Made by a program: the position numbers and the translations under genes
Part shown: positions 8,701 through 17,113 of the stretch, in pieces
Position numbering within the stretch: the first letter of the stretch is position 1
Layout: each line of letters opens with the position of its first letter
IMG/VR virus record: IMGVR_UViG_3300042568_001657
Span: 1-20,064 of that record
Strand: one strand, 5' to 3'
DNA from: a virus
Length of the DNA: 20,064 nt
The notes under the pieces: generated by a model
Database searches by the model: none
What the model saw: the letters and a program-made list of their open reading frames with translations, nothing else
Told to the model about the DNA's origin: nothing

Positions 8701-11700
8701 TCTGCATGGATTAGCTATAACTTTATTATCAATTGAAGCTAAAAAAGGAGGAAATAGATAATTATTTGGAGCCGCTAAACAGCCAAATCCAACATCCGCC
8801 AATGGAATAATTGTTTCGCCCTTAATAGAAAATATAGGTTTTAGAGCATTAAGAGTTCGAGAATTATAAAATACTGAATCAAAATATTTTTCATTAGAAT
8901 TGAGATATTCAAGATAATCAATTATTCCTCGATTGGTTTCTTTTTTAGCACGATAATCCCAATTTATTGGCGCATAAGGACTTTTTATCCAAGAATATCC
9001 AAATTTGCATCCGTATATAATTTGATTTGAATTCACGCCATTTTTTATTGCAAAAGAGCGGGGCGATTCATTTCGAATTTTTTGACCAATTTCTTGCAAA
9101 TTTGGGATGAGTGATTGCAAAAAATCAATGGTAACTTTCTCATAAGATGTTCCGCCACACAAGTAATTTTGCATATCGGAATATGTTGGCTTTGTCATTG
9201 CCGAATAAAGAGTAATCGAGCCATCGTTATAAATACCAGAATTTAAAGTTTGATCAATTACAACTTTAAATAAATCACCGCTATTTGGAACTTCTTCAAT
9301 AGCCTTTACAGATCCAAAATTTTTATAAGAATTAAGCAATTCATCATGGATTGTAATTAAATCTCCAGGCTTGTATAGCAATGCTTTCATATCGGTCGTG
9401 AAAGAAACGTTGAGATTTTCTTTAGAGCTTTGATGCAAGAAATGCTTTCCAATTCTTCTCGCTTGTCCTCTAGAAGTAACGCCAAAAGCATTCATTTGTT
9501 TTTTTAGAATGCCTCGTTTTCTTATTGCGTCAGCATTTTCAACATATTCTATACTAGATCTATAGTCATTCTTTGCATCAACAAACGCAACTTCGACAAC
9601 GGTAAATTCGTCATCTTTTTTCATGTTTGCATAATTAAATAAACCGTCTTTAACATCCGCATTCGTAAATTCTCCAATTGGAGGTTTTGGTCTATCATCA
9701 TCAAAAGTAATAAGAGAATTCATGTAGTAAACATGACCTCTAAATACAGAAGCAATTTGATTAATCATGTCAAAAACATTAAATTTATCACCAATTAAAG
9801 CATTAAATGTGTGTCTTGGCTCAACTCCACCATATGAATCTGGAACTCCATAATAGTATCCATCATCATCCACACCATCACACCATCTTGCTACTTGGTA
9901 AAGTTCCCAGATATCTATCTGTTCTGGAGCAATATGATTTCCCAATCCATATCTTTTGTTTACTAACATGTCCATGAGAATCCAAGCTGGATTATCTGTC
10001 CACATTAATTTAAATGTGCCATCCCAATCTCCATCATATATTTTATGTAAACCAACCTGAGTTACATCGTATCTTATATCAGATTCATCTTTTGGATTAT
10101 TTGGGTAATAATTTGATGGAACTAAAACTTTTTTAAGTTTGCAATGAAAAGATCTACTAGGCATTTGAGCAAATGATCTTGCGTCTATTTTTGTTCCTAC
10201 TATTGCTGAGAATGGATATGAAAAAGTTTGCGGTATAATTTCAGTAACTGTTCCGACGCTAATACGTTTGGATATTAGAGGAGAAAGAGTTTCATAAGAT
10301 AATTTTGTAATTTTTACATACCTTCTAATTGGAGAGCCAGAAAGATCTAATTTAGGTGGAGGCAAAAGAATCTGTTGTCCAGCATCATTTGAGTAAATAT
10401 TTTGCGTATTTGTGGAAAAATTGGTAACTGGAATTTGGTAAAATGAAATCTCTAGAGTTTGAGTTGTCGTTGGAGTTTCCAATTTCCAAACATAACCTCC
10501 AGTTCCGCGAGCCATAGGTGGAGGTGGAGTCCAAATATAAGCATACATGTAACTTGTGTTTGTAAAAACTACTTTTGATTTTGGCGAACCTTTCGAAAAA
10601 ATAGCATCTGCAGGAATTGCATCAACTCCAAAAGTTGTCGATTTTAATAAATCTGAAACAACATCAATTATATCTTCTCCCGATTCCATTTTTCTTTCAA
10701 TAATTTTTAAATTTTTATTTGGAACATCTAACGAAGGAGTGGAAAAATTATTTTTAAATTGATATTTATGAAATATCACTCCCTGCTTATCAGTATTAGG
10801 ATAGTCTCTTTTTCCAATAACAGTGCAAACTTGATTCACTACTCCAGGTCCATAACCAAAATTATTAGATAAAGAAACAAATGAACCATATTCAGCGCCG
10901 TTAGGACTATTTTGTCTAGAGTGTGGATATGTAAGTTTTGTTACCGCGCTAAAAGAATTATTTGAATAACCAATTTGTCCATCATCTTTCAATATTAAAA
11001 AATCTTCAGGCCTGTTGTAACTACCGCCATTAATTCCAATAGTGCTAGGAAGATTTTGTAAAAATCTATTTATAGGAAGTTTATTTATTACTTCTTGATC
11101 TTGTAATTCGTTCCAATTATTTTCTTTTGAAAAACTTGAAAAAACAACAGAAACTACTGATGTGCTTGGATTATATAAAACCCAAAAATTTGCAGTTATT
11201 GAAATTGCTTGCGCTTTTATTGGAGAAGCTATTTCATTTCTTGCTACGACTGGAATCGTAAATACATTACTAGCCGCAATTTCAGATCGTAAATAATAAT
11301 CATTTGAACAAATTGGCTGACAATTTAAAGCTGAAGCTAATTGGGCAACAAATATCTCACTTGAATTTTCCGCACGAATACAATTTGCCAGTGATTTGCA
11401 ATTAATTTTGCAAATACTAGACGGATTTGTAGAATAGCAAATACAATTCATGCTCGCCTGAAAGCAGTAATTATTTACTTTAATAACCGATTGTGAGACC
11501 AAGTTGCTCCTAGCTATCCATTTTATATTTTCAAAATTTGAAACCAATGAATTTAAATCCGCAACGTTTTGATCATTCGAAATTGAAAGCAAGAAAGATT
11601 TTAAAAAACAATTATTAATAGATGGAGTAATATTTGATGCATCTTGCGTCCAATCAGTTTCAAAATATGAATTAGAAGCTGCGCCATAACCCCTCAACGA

Positions 11701-14700
11701 TATTGCTGAATCATGCGATGTATACTTTGCCCAATATGCAATTGACTTAAAATAGTCTTTGTCTACTTTTTCACAAATTGTTGTTTGAGTTCCTTTTGAA
11801 TAATAAAATGGAAGATAAGTTACAAAGTAATTAGAAGAAAATTCTTCTGTCGCTGTTTCGAAAAACATATAATTTCCCCTGTAATCATAATATTTACAAG
11901 CGTTTGCTGAATTGATAGCTGTAAAAATTTTAGACTGAAAAGTGTTCGCGTCATTTAAACTATCGGAGGGAACGTTAACACGCACGGGTCCATAAGGTTT
12001 ACAAGCGAGAACGCTTAAATTATTTTTTAATTTTTTTGTGCTTTTGCCTAGAGTTAAATTTCCAATTGTTTCAATAATTTTAATAACGTCAGCGTTTGAT
12101 TTTTTTTCATCTGGAAGATTAACTAAAACATATTTATTTAAATCTTCGTTTATATTTAATACGGCATATTTATATCCTAAATTATTCAAAGCTAATTGAG
12201 TACGGGAAATATCGCCATTAACTCTAAAAATTGAAAAGGAATAAGAAGTTTTTGGCTCTGCAACCTTATTATTGTCCGAAAATACATTATAGACATCCAC
12301 ATCGAAAGAACAAACTTGCACGCAAGTATTAGTGTATAGGTCATTAAATTTATAAGTATCTACGTTGTAGCAATTTATTGACGAATTTACCGAATAAGAG
12401 CATTCGATAAAATTATAAGGAGAAGAATAATTTGAGAAACTTAAATAATTTATTTTTTTAAGTTCTGGAATGGCTGTTGACATGTTTAACTTAAAATTGT
12501 CAAACATTGAATTTTCGAGAGCTGGTGGTATTTTTAAACCTCCATCTAACAATATTTGAGTTTCAAAATCTTGAGCAGATAAATATCCGCTAGTTTGCAA
12601 TCCAAACATTCCATTTTCATCCAAAGTGCAAACTTCGCATATGTAGCAATTTTCACTACCGCAAATTATTGCGCCAGTTAAAATTCCAGAAAAGCAAGAC
12701 TCTAAATCACCCGCAAATTCTTCTCCAGTTGGATAATAAACCCTGAAATCCCCAGTTAAATCTGCCTCTTTAGCTTCAACTAGATATGAAAATGGACTTA
12801 AACTTGCAAAACTTATACTATTATATTTTACATCTCTACTATTTGAGATATAATAGTCTGAAGCTTTTCCAGATTCAGTTACTTTAAATATATGAAATTT
12901 AACAACTGAATCAGCTTTTGAAACTGCATACACGCCAGCTCTTGGATTACCCAAGCTCCTTTGACCTCTTAAAAAATCATAACCTCGCCTTCCTATATCT
13001 ATTTTTGATGGATCGTTCGCTAATCCATAAATATCAAATTTATAAGAAAAGAAATCGCAACTACTCGAATAATTGCTATTTTCGTTAGTTTCATATCCAG
13101 TATCAATTCTGATGGATACTACTGCAGGTAATTTAGTTCCAGCAGTAATTTGCTGTTTTCTATTAAAAAGAGAATTACTTAAATTACTGCTCGATCTAGA
13201 TGGCAATGCCGTCAAATTAGTGTTAACTTCTTTAGGAGTGAGTTTATATTTAAAAACATAATCATAAATACTTGTATTTTTATATGAATTTTTTGCTAAA
13301 TATATTCCATTGCCAAAAGCAGTTCCTTCTGAACTGGTAAATACATTAAAAGCATCAGTTTCATTATAACTTAAACTAGTTTTTGCTTCTGTTAAGGTAA
13401 ACTCTTCATATGGAATAGTTAAATCTACTATTTTGGAATATCCAATTAATTTGCCATTATCAAAATTCGATAAAAACGTTTGAAAATCAACATTATTATA
13501 TAAATAATATTTTTCCAATAATGAGTTTAAATTTTCTATTGAAATTAAATTATTAACTATCAAAGATTCATTTTGCAAATAATCTAAGTTTATGCCAAAA
13601 AGAATAGATTTTGTAGGAAAAGCAAAAGTTTTATTTTTTATAGAATTTAAATTTACTTCTATTGCAAATTTTTGCAAAAATGGATATTGAGCTGGATTTA
13701 TGTTGGCGCTGGATCTAATTCCAAGTGGAAAAATTGTTGCCCAAGGAATAAATGCAGCAATATTAACTCCAACTATATATCTTTCTTGAATTTTTATTGG
13801 AGCATTAGTAAGTGCATTTTGATTTATTAATTCAGCATAAGTTAAAGTTCCTTTGTAAGGTTCTTCCGTATAACCTGGCTTTGTCCCATATCCAGCGCTA
13901 GTTAAATCTATATGATTTGTATCTGATAAGTTATTTAATGTTAAACTGACATAAACTTCCTCAACATTATTATTATCTATGTAATGGACTACAGGAATTG
14001 CAGGCTGTTCAGTTCTGTTTTGAGAAGTTTTGTCAAAAACCGCATAATTAAAATTTATATTGCTTATAATTAGCGGATTTCCCTCAGTATCATATTCAAT
14101 TGGCCAATTTTTAATATATCTAACATCGTCAGAAGTTTCATTTTCCAAATTTGTAATAACTGGAAAATTTTCCTCTACGACTGTTAAATCTGTTAATCTT
14201 GTAACTCCACCAGCATTACAAGCTTTTGCAGAAGTTACTTTTTGATTATTTTTTATTTTAAATGGTCCAATTAGCTCTTTATCATGTTGAATATCAATTT
14301 CTACATTTTTAAAATTTTGCAATGGATATTGAACTTCAGCTCCATTTTTAAATTCACTTTTAATTAAATTGTAATTATACTGTCCAGGCAGTCTTTGCCT
14401 TATGGTTATTTTATTAAAATAACGATCTATAGCTTTTGATACATCTTTAATTCCATATTTTCCATATATTCCCCATATATAAATATTTACGTTATCAAAT
14501 TTCTGTGCTGAATATCCAAGTAATGGAGAAATATTATTTTTTAATAATGCGGGTTGAGAATAACCATTATATTTAATAAAAGTTCTTGGAATTTCCGAAT
14601 ATTGATTTGAATTTAAATTTTCACTATCAACAGTAAAATATATATATTGGCCAATATTTGAAATTTCCAAATCTAACCCATGCGTTTTGTCAGTTAATCC

Positions 14701-15363
14701 AAAAAAAGATTTATCAAACTTAAAATCCGCAATTGGAACTGTAAAAGTTGGAATATTTATAATTGTTAAAAATGGACGTTCGTCATTGATTGAAATTACA
14801 TCAAACGCTCTTTCTGCTAATTTTATAGAATCTAAATTTAAATTTAAAGAATTGGCTAATTCAAACAAAGAATCTTCTGGGTGATATGAAGTTATTGAAA
14901 TTGGTCCAGAAAAAAATGGATTATTAATTAATGACGAACTTGTTGAATCTATAATCTTTTTTGAAGGAAAATTTTTATTTAAAAGCAGTGGATCTTTGTC
15001 TTCGTTTATTTGCCAAAAATCTTTCAACTCTTGCTTTAAGAAAAAAATATCAAGTTCTTCAGAATTTATTCTTGAAGTTTCTTTTACGGGAACTCCATTT
15101 AAAAATATTCCTTCAAAAATATCTTGACCATATACTTTTTTATTATCTTGATTAACTAAGCCTTCAATAGGTCCATCAGAAATCAAATCAACAATTTCTG
15201 CATATGAAAATGATGAGATGTAATTAGTTTGACCCATTAATGGTGGAGCTAATACAGCTGGATACATTTGAACTGCAACAGGTCCAGGTGGCGCTGGAGC
15301 ACCACCGCCACCACCACCAGCGCCACGAATTGTTAAGCTATTTTTTTTAAGTAAATGTTTCAT
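5773..15363 (-). CDS. J: Giant tail tip attachment protein, lambda gpJ-like, 3196 aa
   Basis: gpJ forms the tail tip hub and contacts the host receptor. A Gly/Pro-rich leader (residues 14-28) precedes the N-terminal hallmark IVDLISDGPIEGLV (57-70; gpJ has AISEGPIEG) and NGVPV. The conserved core lies at about 1680-2050: TEIIPQTFSYP, VLVPSNYYP, DGDWDGTFK (about 1778), DMLVNKRYGLG, EPRHTFNALI, AFGVTSRGQARRIGKHFL (about 1955-1975) and LYKPGDLITIHD, each paralleling lambda gpJ in order. The C-terminus (about 3085-3190) looks like a fibronectin III domain. Two huge insertions, about 110-1680 and 2060-3080, carry most of the length and nearly all the cysteines. Lambda gpJ is 1132 residues. The ATG overlaps the gpI stop (TAATG), so translation is probably coupled. 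There is no nearby terminator; the stop overlaps that of the plus cassette. Confidence 0.95.
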   Translation of the reverse strand: MKHLLKKNSLTIRGAGGGGGGAPAPPGPVAVQMYPAVLAPPLMGQTNYISSFSYAEIVDLISDGPIEGLVNQDNKKVYGQDIFEGIFLNGVPVKETSRINSEELDIFFLKQELKDFWQINEDKDPLLLNKNFPSKKIIDSTSSSLINNPFFSGPISITSYHPEDSLFELANSLNLNLDSIKLAERAFDVISINDERPFLTIINIPTFTVPIADFKFDKSFFGLTDKTHGLDLEISNIGQYIYFTVDSENLNSNQYSEIPRTFIKYNGYSQPALLKNNISPLLGYSAQKFDNVNIYIWGIYGKYGIKDVSKAIDRYFNKITIRQRLPGQYNYNLIKSEFKNGAEVQYPLQNFKNVEIDIQHDKELIGPFKIKNNQKVTSAKACNAGGVTRLTDLTVVEENFPVITNLENETSDDVRYIKNWPIEYDTEGNPLIISNINFNYAVFDKTSQNRTEQPAIPVVHYIDNNNVEEVYVSLTLNNLSDTNHIDLTSAGYGTKPGYTEEPYKGTLTYAELINQNALTNAPIKIQERYIVGVNIAAFIPWATIFPLGIRSSANINPAQYPFLQKFAIEVNLNSIKNKTFAFPTKSILFGINLDYLQNESLIVNNLISIENLNSLLEKYYLYNNVDFQTFLSNFDNGKLIGYSKIVDLTIPYEEFTLTEAKTSLSYNETDAFNVFTSSEGTAFGNGIYLAKNSYKNTSIYDYVFKYKLTPKEVNTNLTALPSRSSSNLSNSLFNRKQQITAGTKLPAVVSIRIDTGYETNENSNYSSSCDFFSYKFDIYGLANDPSKIDIGRRGYDFLRGQRSLGNPRAGVYAVSKADSVVKFHIFKVTESGKASDYYISNSRDVKYNSISFASLSPFSYLVEAKEADLTGDFRVYYPTGEEFAGDLESCFSGILTGAIICGSENCYICEVCTLDENGMFGLQTSGYLSAQDFETQILLDGGLKIPPALENSMFDNFKLNMSTAIPELKKINYLSFSNYSSPYNFIECSYSVNSSINCYNVDTYKFNDLYTNTCVQVCSFDVDVYNVFSDNNKVAEPKTSYSFSIFRVNGDISRTQLALNNLGYKYAVLNINEDLNKYVLVNLPDEKKSNADVIKIIETIGNLTLGKSTKKLKNNLSVLACKPYGPVRVNVPSDSLNDANTFQSKIFTAINSANACKYYDYRGNYMFFETATEEFSSNYFVTYLPFYYSKGTQTTICEKVDKDYFKSIAYWAKYTSHDSAISLRGYGAASNSYFETDWTQDASNITPSINNCFLKSFLLSISNDQNVADLNSLVSNFENIKWIARSNLVSQSVIKVNNYCFQASMNCICYSTNPSSICKINCKSLANCIRAENSSEIFVAQLASALNCQPICSNDYYLRSEIAASNVFTIPVVARNEIASPIKAQAISITANFWVLYNPSTSVVSVVFSSFSKENNWNELQDQEVINKLPINRFLQNLPSTIGINGGSYNRPEDFLILKDDGQIGYSNNSFSAVTKLTYPHSRQNSPNGAEYGSFVSLSNNFGYGPGVVNQVCTVIGKRDYPNTDKQGVIFHKYQFKNNFSTPSLDVPNKNLKIIERKMESGEDIIDVVSDLLKSTTFGVDAIPADAIFSKGSPKSKVVFTNTSYMYAYIWTPPPPMARGTGGYVWKLETPTTTQTLEISFYQIPVTNFSTNTQNIYSNDAGQQILLPPPKLDLSGSPIRRYVKITKLSYETLSPLISKRISVGTVTEIIPQTFSYPFSAIVGTKIDARSFAQMPSRSFHCKLKKVLVPSNYYPNNPKDESDIRYDVTQVGLHKIYDGDWDGTFKLMWTDNPAWILMDMLVNKRYGLGNHIAPEQIDIWELYQVARWCDGVDDDGYYYGVPDSYGGVEPRHTFNALIGDKFNVFDMINQIASVFRGHVYYMNSLITFDDDRPKPPIGEFTNADVKDGLFNYANMKKDDEFTVVEVAFVDAKNDYRSSIEYVENADAIRKRGILKKQMNAFGVTSRGQARRIGKHFLHQSSKENLNVSFTTDMKALLYKPGDLITIHDELLNSYKNFGSVKAIEEVPNSGDLFKVVIDQTLNSGIYNDGSITLYSAMTKPTYSDMQNYLCGGTSYEKVTIDFLQSLIPNLQEIGQKIRNESPRSFAIKNGVNSNQIIYGCKFGYSWIKSPYAPINWDYRAKKETNRGIIDYLEYLNSNEKYFDSVFYNSRTLNALKPIFSIKGETIIPLADVGFGCLAAPNNYLFPPFLASIDNKVIANPCRIFGKDCLFILMNSGQDYTGLSQYPACNLSKLSYITYPCSDMEIYTSRISGLPVYVETGDKIKSEVCFLYPSGNKIELFRSNDFLFTGSLKFKYHTYDNVVYITGKHQLCDYTKPQIALNDDEYRASVFSIREQENFHNLNYFSQEKGFIVSRPNQLYGSAKIGFAKTNPIACYNIMSDSFSTKAIMPCLSSDDDLEFFNYLYSRYTVSGLSQIPQDHKIFFPALMYFCVSENKTSYYLNGMTEVIECIPISLRYVENDMFCDLFENELINNKLKGHWLISVGTGFSDVLELDWIDNESEKIKSNIYDILNNSNCFRFSKLSGVISGEPIYCCPTGYNKDQNPFTGFSCCRFLHEEPFEQRSGIYSGFNNLYLFSQMTGVNFILNYPHPSDSNLPPFLDVFSPQISLTYIPKIIKNNLNNTYLSGIRELLCQCFNLGKPYYPVYNTGIIDYISYLNTQVGALEIRQYCNSSLSYTGICTSIAAQQNTVSSLNNRFTCRKIIQNLHLDEFQNFTPRMIIDFTGLNLLPEFRRNPLYASMNYDDVGSWKIDPDSPIKYHYSYFQRTFAHFYTGLITTENLNNFKYPSSANGYSSNLTTDILINGWNTFFSIKTKYFVKDINGPSEKLISFNAQTCRHLYLCCDYFPHFCDIQPYHALSGKYLTQFDVNIAYSKEMIISNPYFLPNFQIETPDRFYSYVCCTSGYESNLDLYIIPQNANCISYSKIVENDRPSVELFLIHDYITGYNQASGFDQGVSTNVYTELYLCKTNDFGVTKDSVRNGLGNFCIGSLYSLQILNKTSPTFKIMSITENYINEYNIFATQYKEEKFLEIEENVRIDSLENTFNALYYYQSASRLTQKNEPLKSPIIKSIDYVRYSNAPTLNIKWVPASEHIEGYTQYRIYVQSPSKQTPNLQAIVGDNAFDRLNNYFEYNYQGDGIANPLEKEVGNYTISVEAFYEKDGVYVFSTPTKRSINIINY
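6120..9190 (-). other. Second large cysteine-rich insertion in gpJ (about residues 2060-3080)
   Basis: This lies between the gpJ core and the C-terminal FN3-like domain. By eye it has more than 30 Cys in about 1000 residues, including CC pairs (IYCCPTG, FSCCRF, LYLCCDYF, YVCCTSG). The dipeptides TG and SG follow an aromatic or aliphatic residue dozens of times. Similar segments recur: GIIDYLEYLN near 2150 and GIIDYISYLN near 2670, and YTGLSQYP, VSGLSQIP and FTGLNLLP. This suggests divergent internal repeats. No known domain recognised. Confidence 0.55.
10320..15030 (-). other. First large cysteine-rich insertion in gpJ (about residues 110-1680)
   Basis: Boundaries are approximate, set by the end of the N-terminal gpJ motif and the first residues that again align with gpJ. 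It holds about two dozen Cys, several in tight clusters: CFSGILTGAIICG plus ENCYICEVC near residue 890-912, and CFQASMNCICY plus ICKINCKSLANC near 1300. Ser, Asn, Tyr and aromatic residues are frequent and the pattern suggests repeated beta domains, but I recognise no family. The conserved core that follows has only about two Cys. Confidence 0.6.
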
Positions 15364-16040
15364 TATGATATGTAGTCAGTAAATAATGAGCTTAGTTGCA
15401 TTGAGGCAAATTCCTGAACGCTATCTACGCTAGTCGGATAATTTTTTGTTGCCGCTTCGATAATTTTTGAATCACATTTAAATCGACCATAGCCAATTGA
15501 TACAGGATCTCCTTGCGAGGCAGTGTTTTCTAAACTGGAAAAAACATAACTTTTACCTCTTGACTCGACCGCAGCAGTTGCTCCTCCAACAGCTTGTGGT
15601 CCCTGACCTGGAGCGCTAACTTGATCAGCTTGAGTTTGCGTTAAATATGACACTGCCAAAGATATACCTACAGAAATCAAAGTGTTTACTGCGCCTGCTA
15701 CTATTTGCCCCATTAAAGTCAATGTGCCAGCTTTTGCACCCTCTGTTATTACTAGACCCATACCTACTGCAACAGCTTGACCAGTTCCGTAGACTATCGG
15801 AACTATATAAATAGATTTTATATTTCTTTTTTCAATTATTTTATCACTATCGTTAATAATCTCATTATCAATTATTAATTGATAATGAACACCATCCAAA
15901 GACAAATCTTTTATTTTTTTAAAAAAACCTTTTTTATTGGCATTTATTCCTTTTAACGCATCAATTCCATTCTTAATTTTTAATTCAAAAAAATTACCAA
16001 AAATTTTACCCAATATTCCAGAGATATATATTTTAGTCAT
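15363..16040 (-). CDS. I: Tail assembly protein, lambda gpI-like (copy 2), 225 aa
   Basis: gpI-type proteins are needed for tail-tip assembly with gpJ. The start is taken at ATG 16040-16038, not the longer open frame to 16124, because MTKIYISGILGKIFG aligns with the start of the preceding paralogue (MTNVVIHGILAKKFG) and creates the same 8-base overlap (ATGACTAA) with its upstream gene. The layout is a ubiquitin-like N-terminal half (1-80), a Gly/Ala-rich hydrophobic middle (about 86-134, possible membrane-interacting helices) and the conserved tail GKSYVFSSLENTASQGDPVSIGYGRFK (within 162-188), as in gpI. It lies directly before gpJ and overlaps its ATG. The upstream sequence lacks a Shine-Dalgarno, fitting coupled translation. 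Confidence 0.85.
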   Translation of the reverse strand: MTKIYISGILGKIFGNFFELKIKNGIDALKGINANKKGFFKKIKDLSLDGVHYQLIIDNEIINDSDKIIEKRNIKSIYIVPIVYGTGQAVAVGMGLVITEGAKAGTLTLMGQIVAGAVNTLISVGISLAVSYLTQTQADQVSAPGQGPQAVGGATAAVESRGKSYVFSSLENTASQGDPVSIGYGRFKCDSKIIEAATKNYPTSVDSVQEFASMQLSSLFTDYIS

Positions 16041-16713
16041 ATAAAGGCATGATATTATTCGAAATTGAAGAAGCATAATCTTCCATTGATATGTTTGTTG
16101 GATTATTTTTGATTGAAGCTCCAATAGTATTTGTTCCCGCTTTCATTTTTCCATATCCAACTCTGACAATCTGCCCTTGAGTATTAAAATTCACTTCGTT
16201 AGAAAATAAATAACTTGCACCAACACCACCAACTAATTTTGCGTTACCTCCCGTATGTTTATCTTTGGAAGCGTTTTTCATTTGCTCTGCAAGTTGCGCA
16301 TACATAGCTTGTATTTTAGCCATCGCCTCCAATTTCGTTCCATATGCTGAAGCTAAAGCTCCAACAGTAAATAGACTTGTTTGAATGAGCGCTTGCAATC
16401 CAAGACTGAGCGCTTGAAAACCTGGAATAAATATAAGAATAAATGATATAACTGAAAGTATAATGCCAAAATTTTTCCAACCGCTCGCACCAGAACCAGC
16501 TATATGCGGAATGAAATGAATTTCATTTTGATTATCTTTATTTATTACAACTTCATAACATACGTTTTTATGAAAAAGCTCACAAAGCTCTTTGCGAAAT
16601 CCACGTTTTATTGAATCTATAGCAGAAATTATAGATTTAATGTTTCCCATCCTTAATTTGATTGATTTTCCAAACTTTTTAGCTAAAATTCCATGTATAA
16701 CTACATTAGTCAT
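16033..16713 (-). CDS. I: Tail assembly protein, lambda gpI-like (copy 1), 226 aa
   Basis: A paralogue of the following gene with the same architecture and almost the same length: N-terminal MTNVVIHGILAKKFG, ending at FIPHIAG (67-73), a hydrophobic stretch (about 83-122, rich in Ile/Phe/Leu), then a Gln/Met/Ala helix, and GASYLFSNEVNFNTQGQIVRVGYGKMKAG (within 165-193), matching the gpI C-terminal pattern. It overlaps the gpK-like gene by eight bases (ATGACTAA). It is one of the few genes here with a plausible Shine-Dalgarno: AAAGGA about eight bases before the ATG. Lambda has one gpI; two in tandem suggest a duplication followed by divergence, perhaps giving a hetero-oligomeric assembly factor. 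No frameshift or inactivation is visible. Confidence 0.85.
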   Translation of the reverse strand: MTNVVIHGILAKKFGKSIKLRMGNIKSIISAIDSIKRGFRKELCELFHKNVCYEVVINKDNQNEIHFIPHIAGSGASGWKNFGIILSVISFILIFIPGFQALSLGLQALIQTSLFTVGALASAYGTKLEAMAKIQAMYAQLAEQMKNASKDKHTGGNAKLVGGVGASYLFSNEVNFNTQGQIVRVGYGKMKAGTNTIGASIKNNPTNISMEDYASSISNNIMPLYD

Positions 16714-17113
16714 TTATTAATTCCTTTAACCTTTCTATAGTGTTTACATCATAATCCTTATATTTAGGCTCATAAATATAAAAATTTTCAGTGCATATCG
16801 AATATATAATAAAAGCTAAACAACAGCTTTCAGAGGTTTTTTTGTCAAATTCTGAAGCTTTTTCGTCTCCAACTAGATGACTATGAAAAATTCCTAGTAT
16901 TTTATAATCTTTCATAAAAAGCAAATAATCATAAGGATCAATGATAAAAAATTGTTCGGGATTTTTTGATCTATTTTGCATTTGCCTATATATAATTTTA
17001 TTTTTATCATTTATTCCTATTAATGAACATAATTCCGCCACAAGACTATATTCAGACTCTTTTTTTAAAAAAGCCAATAAATCAGTTTCGCTATCAAATA
17101 AATGATCTTTCAT
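16706..17113 (-). CDS. K: JAB/MPN-domain metallopeptidase-like tail protein (gpK N-terminal type), 135 aa
   Basis: The position between gpL and gpI, and the JAMM motif, identify a gpK-like protein. The motif is complete: Glu27 in the segment VAELCSLIG, then GIFHSHLVGDEKASEFD (74-90) with zinc-ligand candidates His77, His79 and Asp90, and Ser87. Lambda gpK has a JAB domain followed by an NlpC/P60 peptidoglycan hydrolase domain; here the protein ends right after the JAB fold, and no NlpC/P60 motif is seen anywhere in the window. JAB-only versions are known among phages. It likely acts in tail-tip assembly or in processing of a tail protein. The ATG overlaps the gpL stop (TAATG), and the end overlaps the first gpI copy by eight bases. 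Confidence 0.85.
   Translation of the reverse strand: MKDHLFDSETDLLAFLKKESEYSLVAELCSLIGINDKNKIIYRQMQNRSKNPEQFFIIDPYDYLLFMKDYKILGIFHSHLVGDEKASEFDKKTSESCCLAFIIYSICTENFYIYEPKYKDYDVNTIERLKELIND

Noticed and set aside
5773-15363. Diversity-generating retroelement targeting gpJ
   Set aside because: No reverse transcriptase, no template repeat pair with adenine-specific changes, and an FN3-like rather than C-type lectin C-terminus.
16041-16124. Longer start for the second gpI copy
   Set aside because: The extra 28 residues overlap the previous gene by 92 bases and do not align with its paralogue; ATG 16040 gives matching N-termini and the same 8-base overlap.
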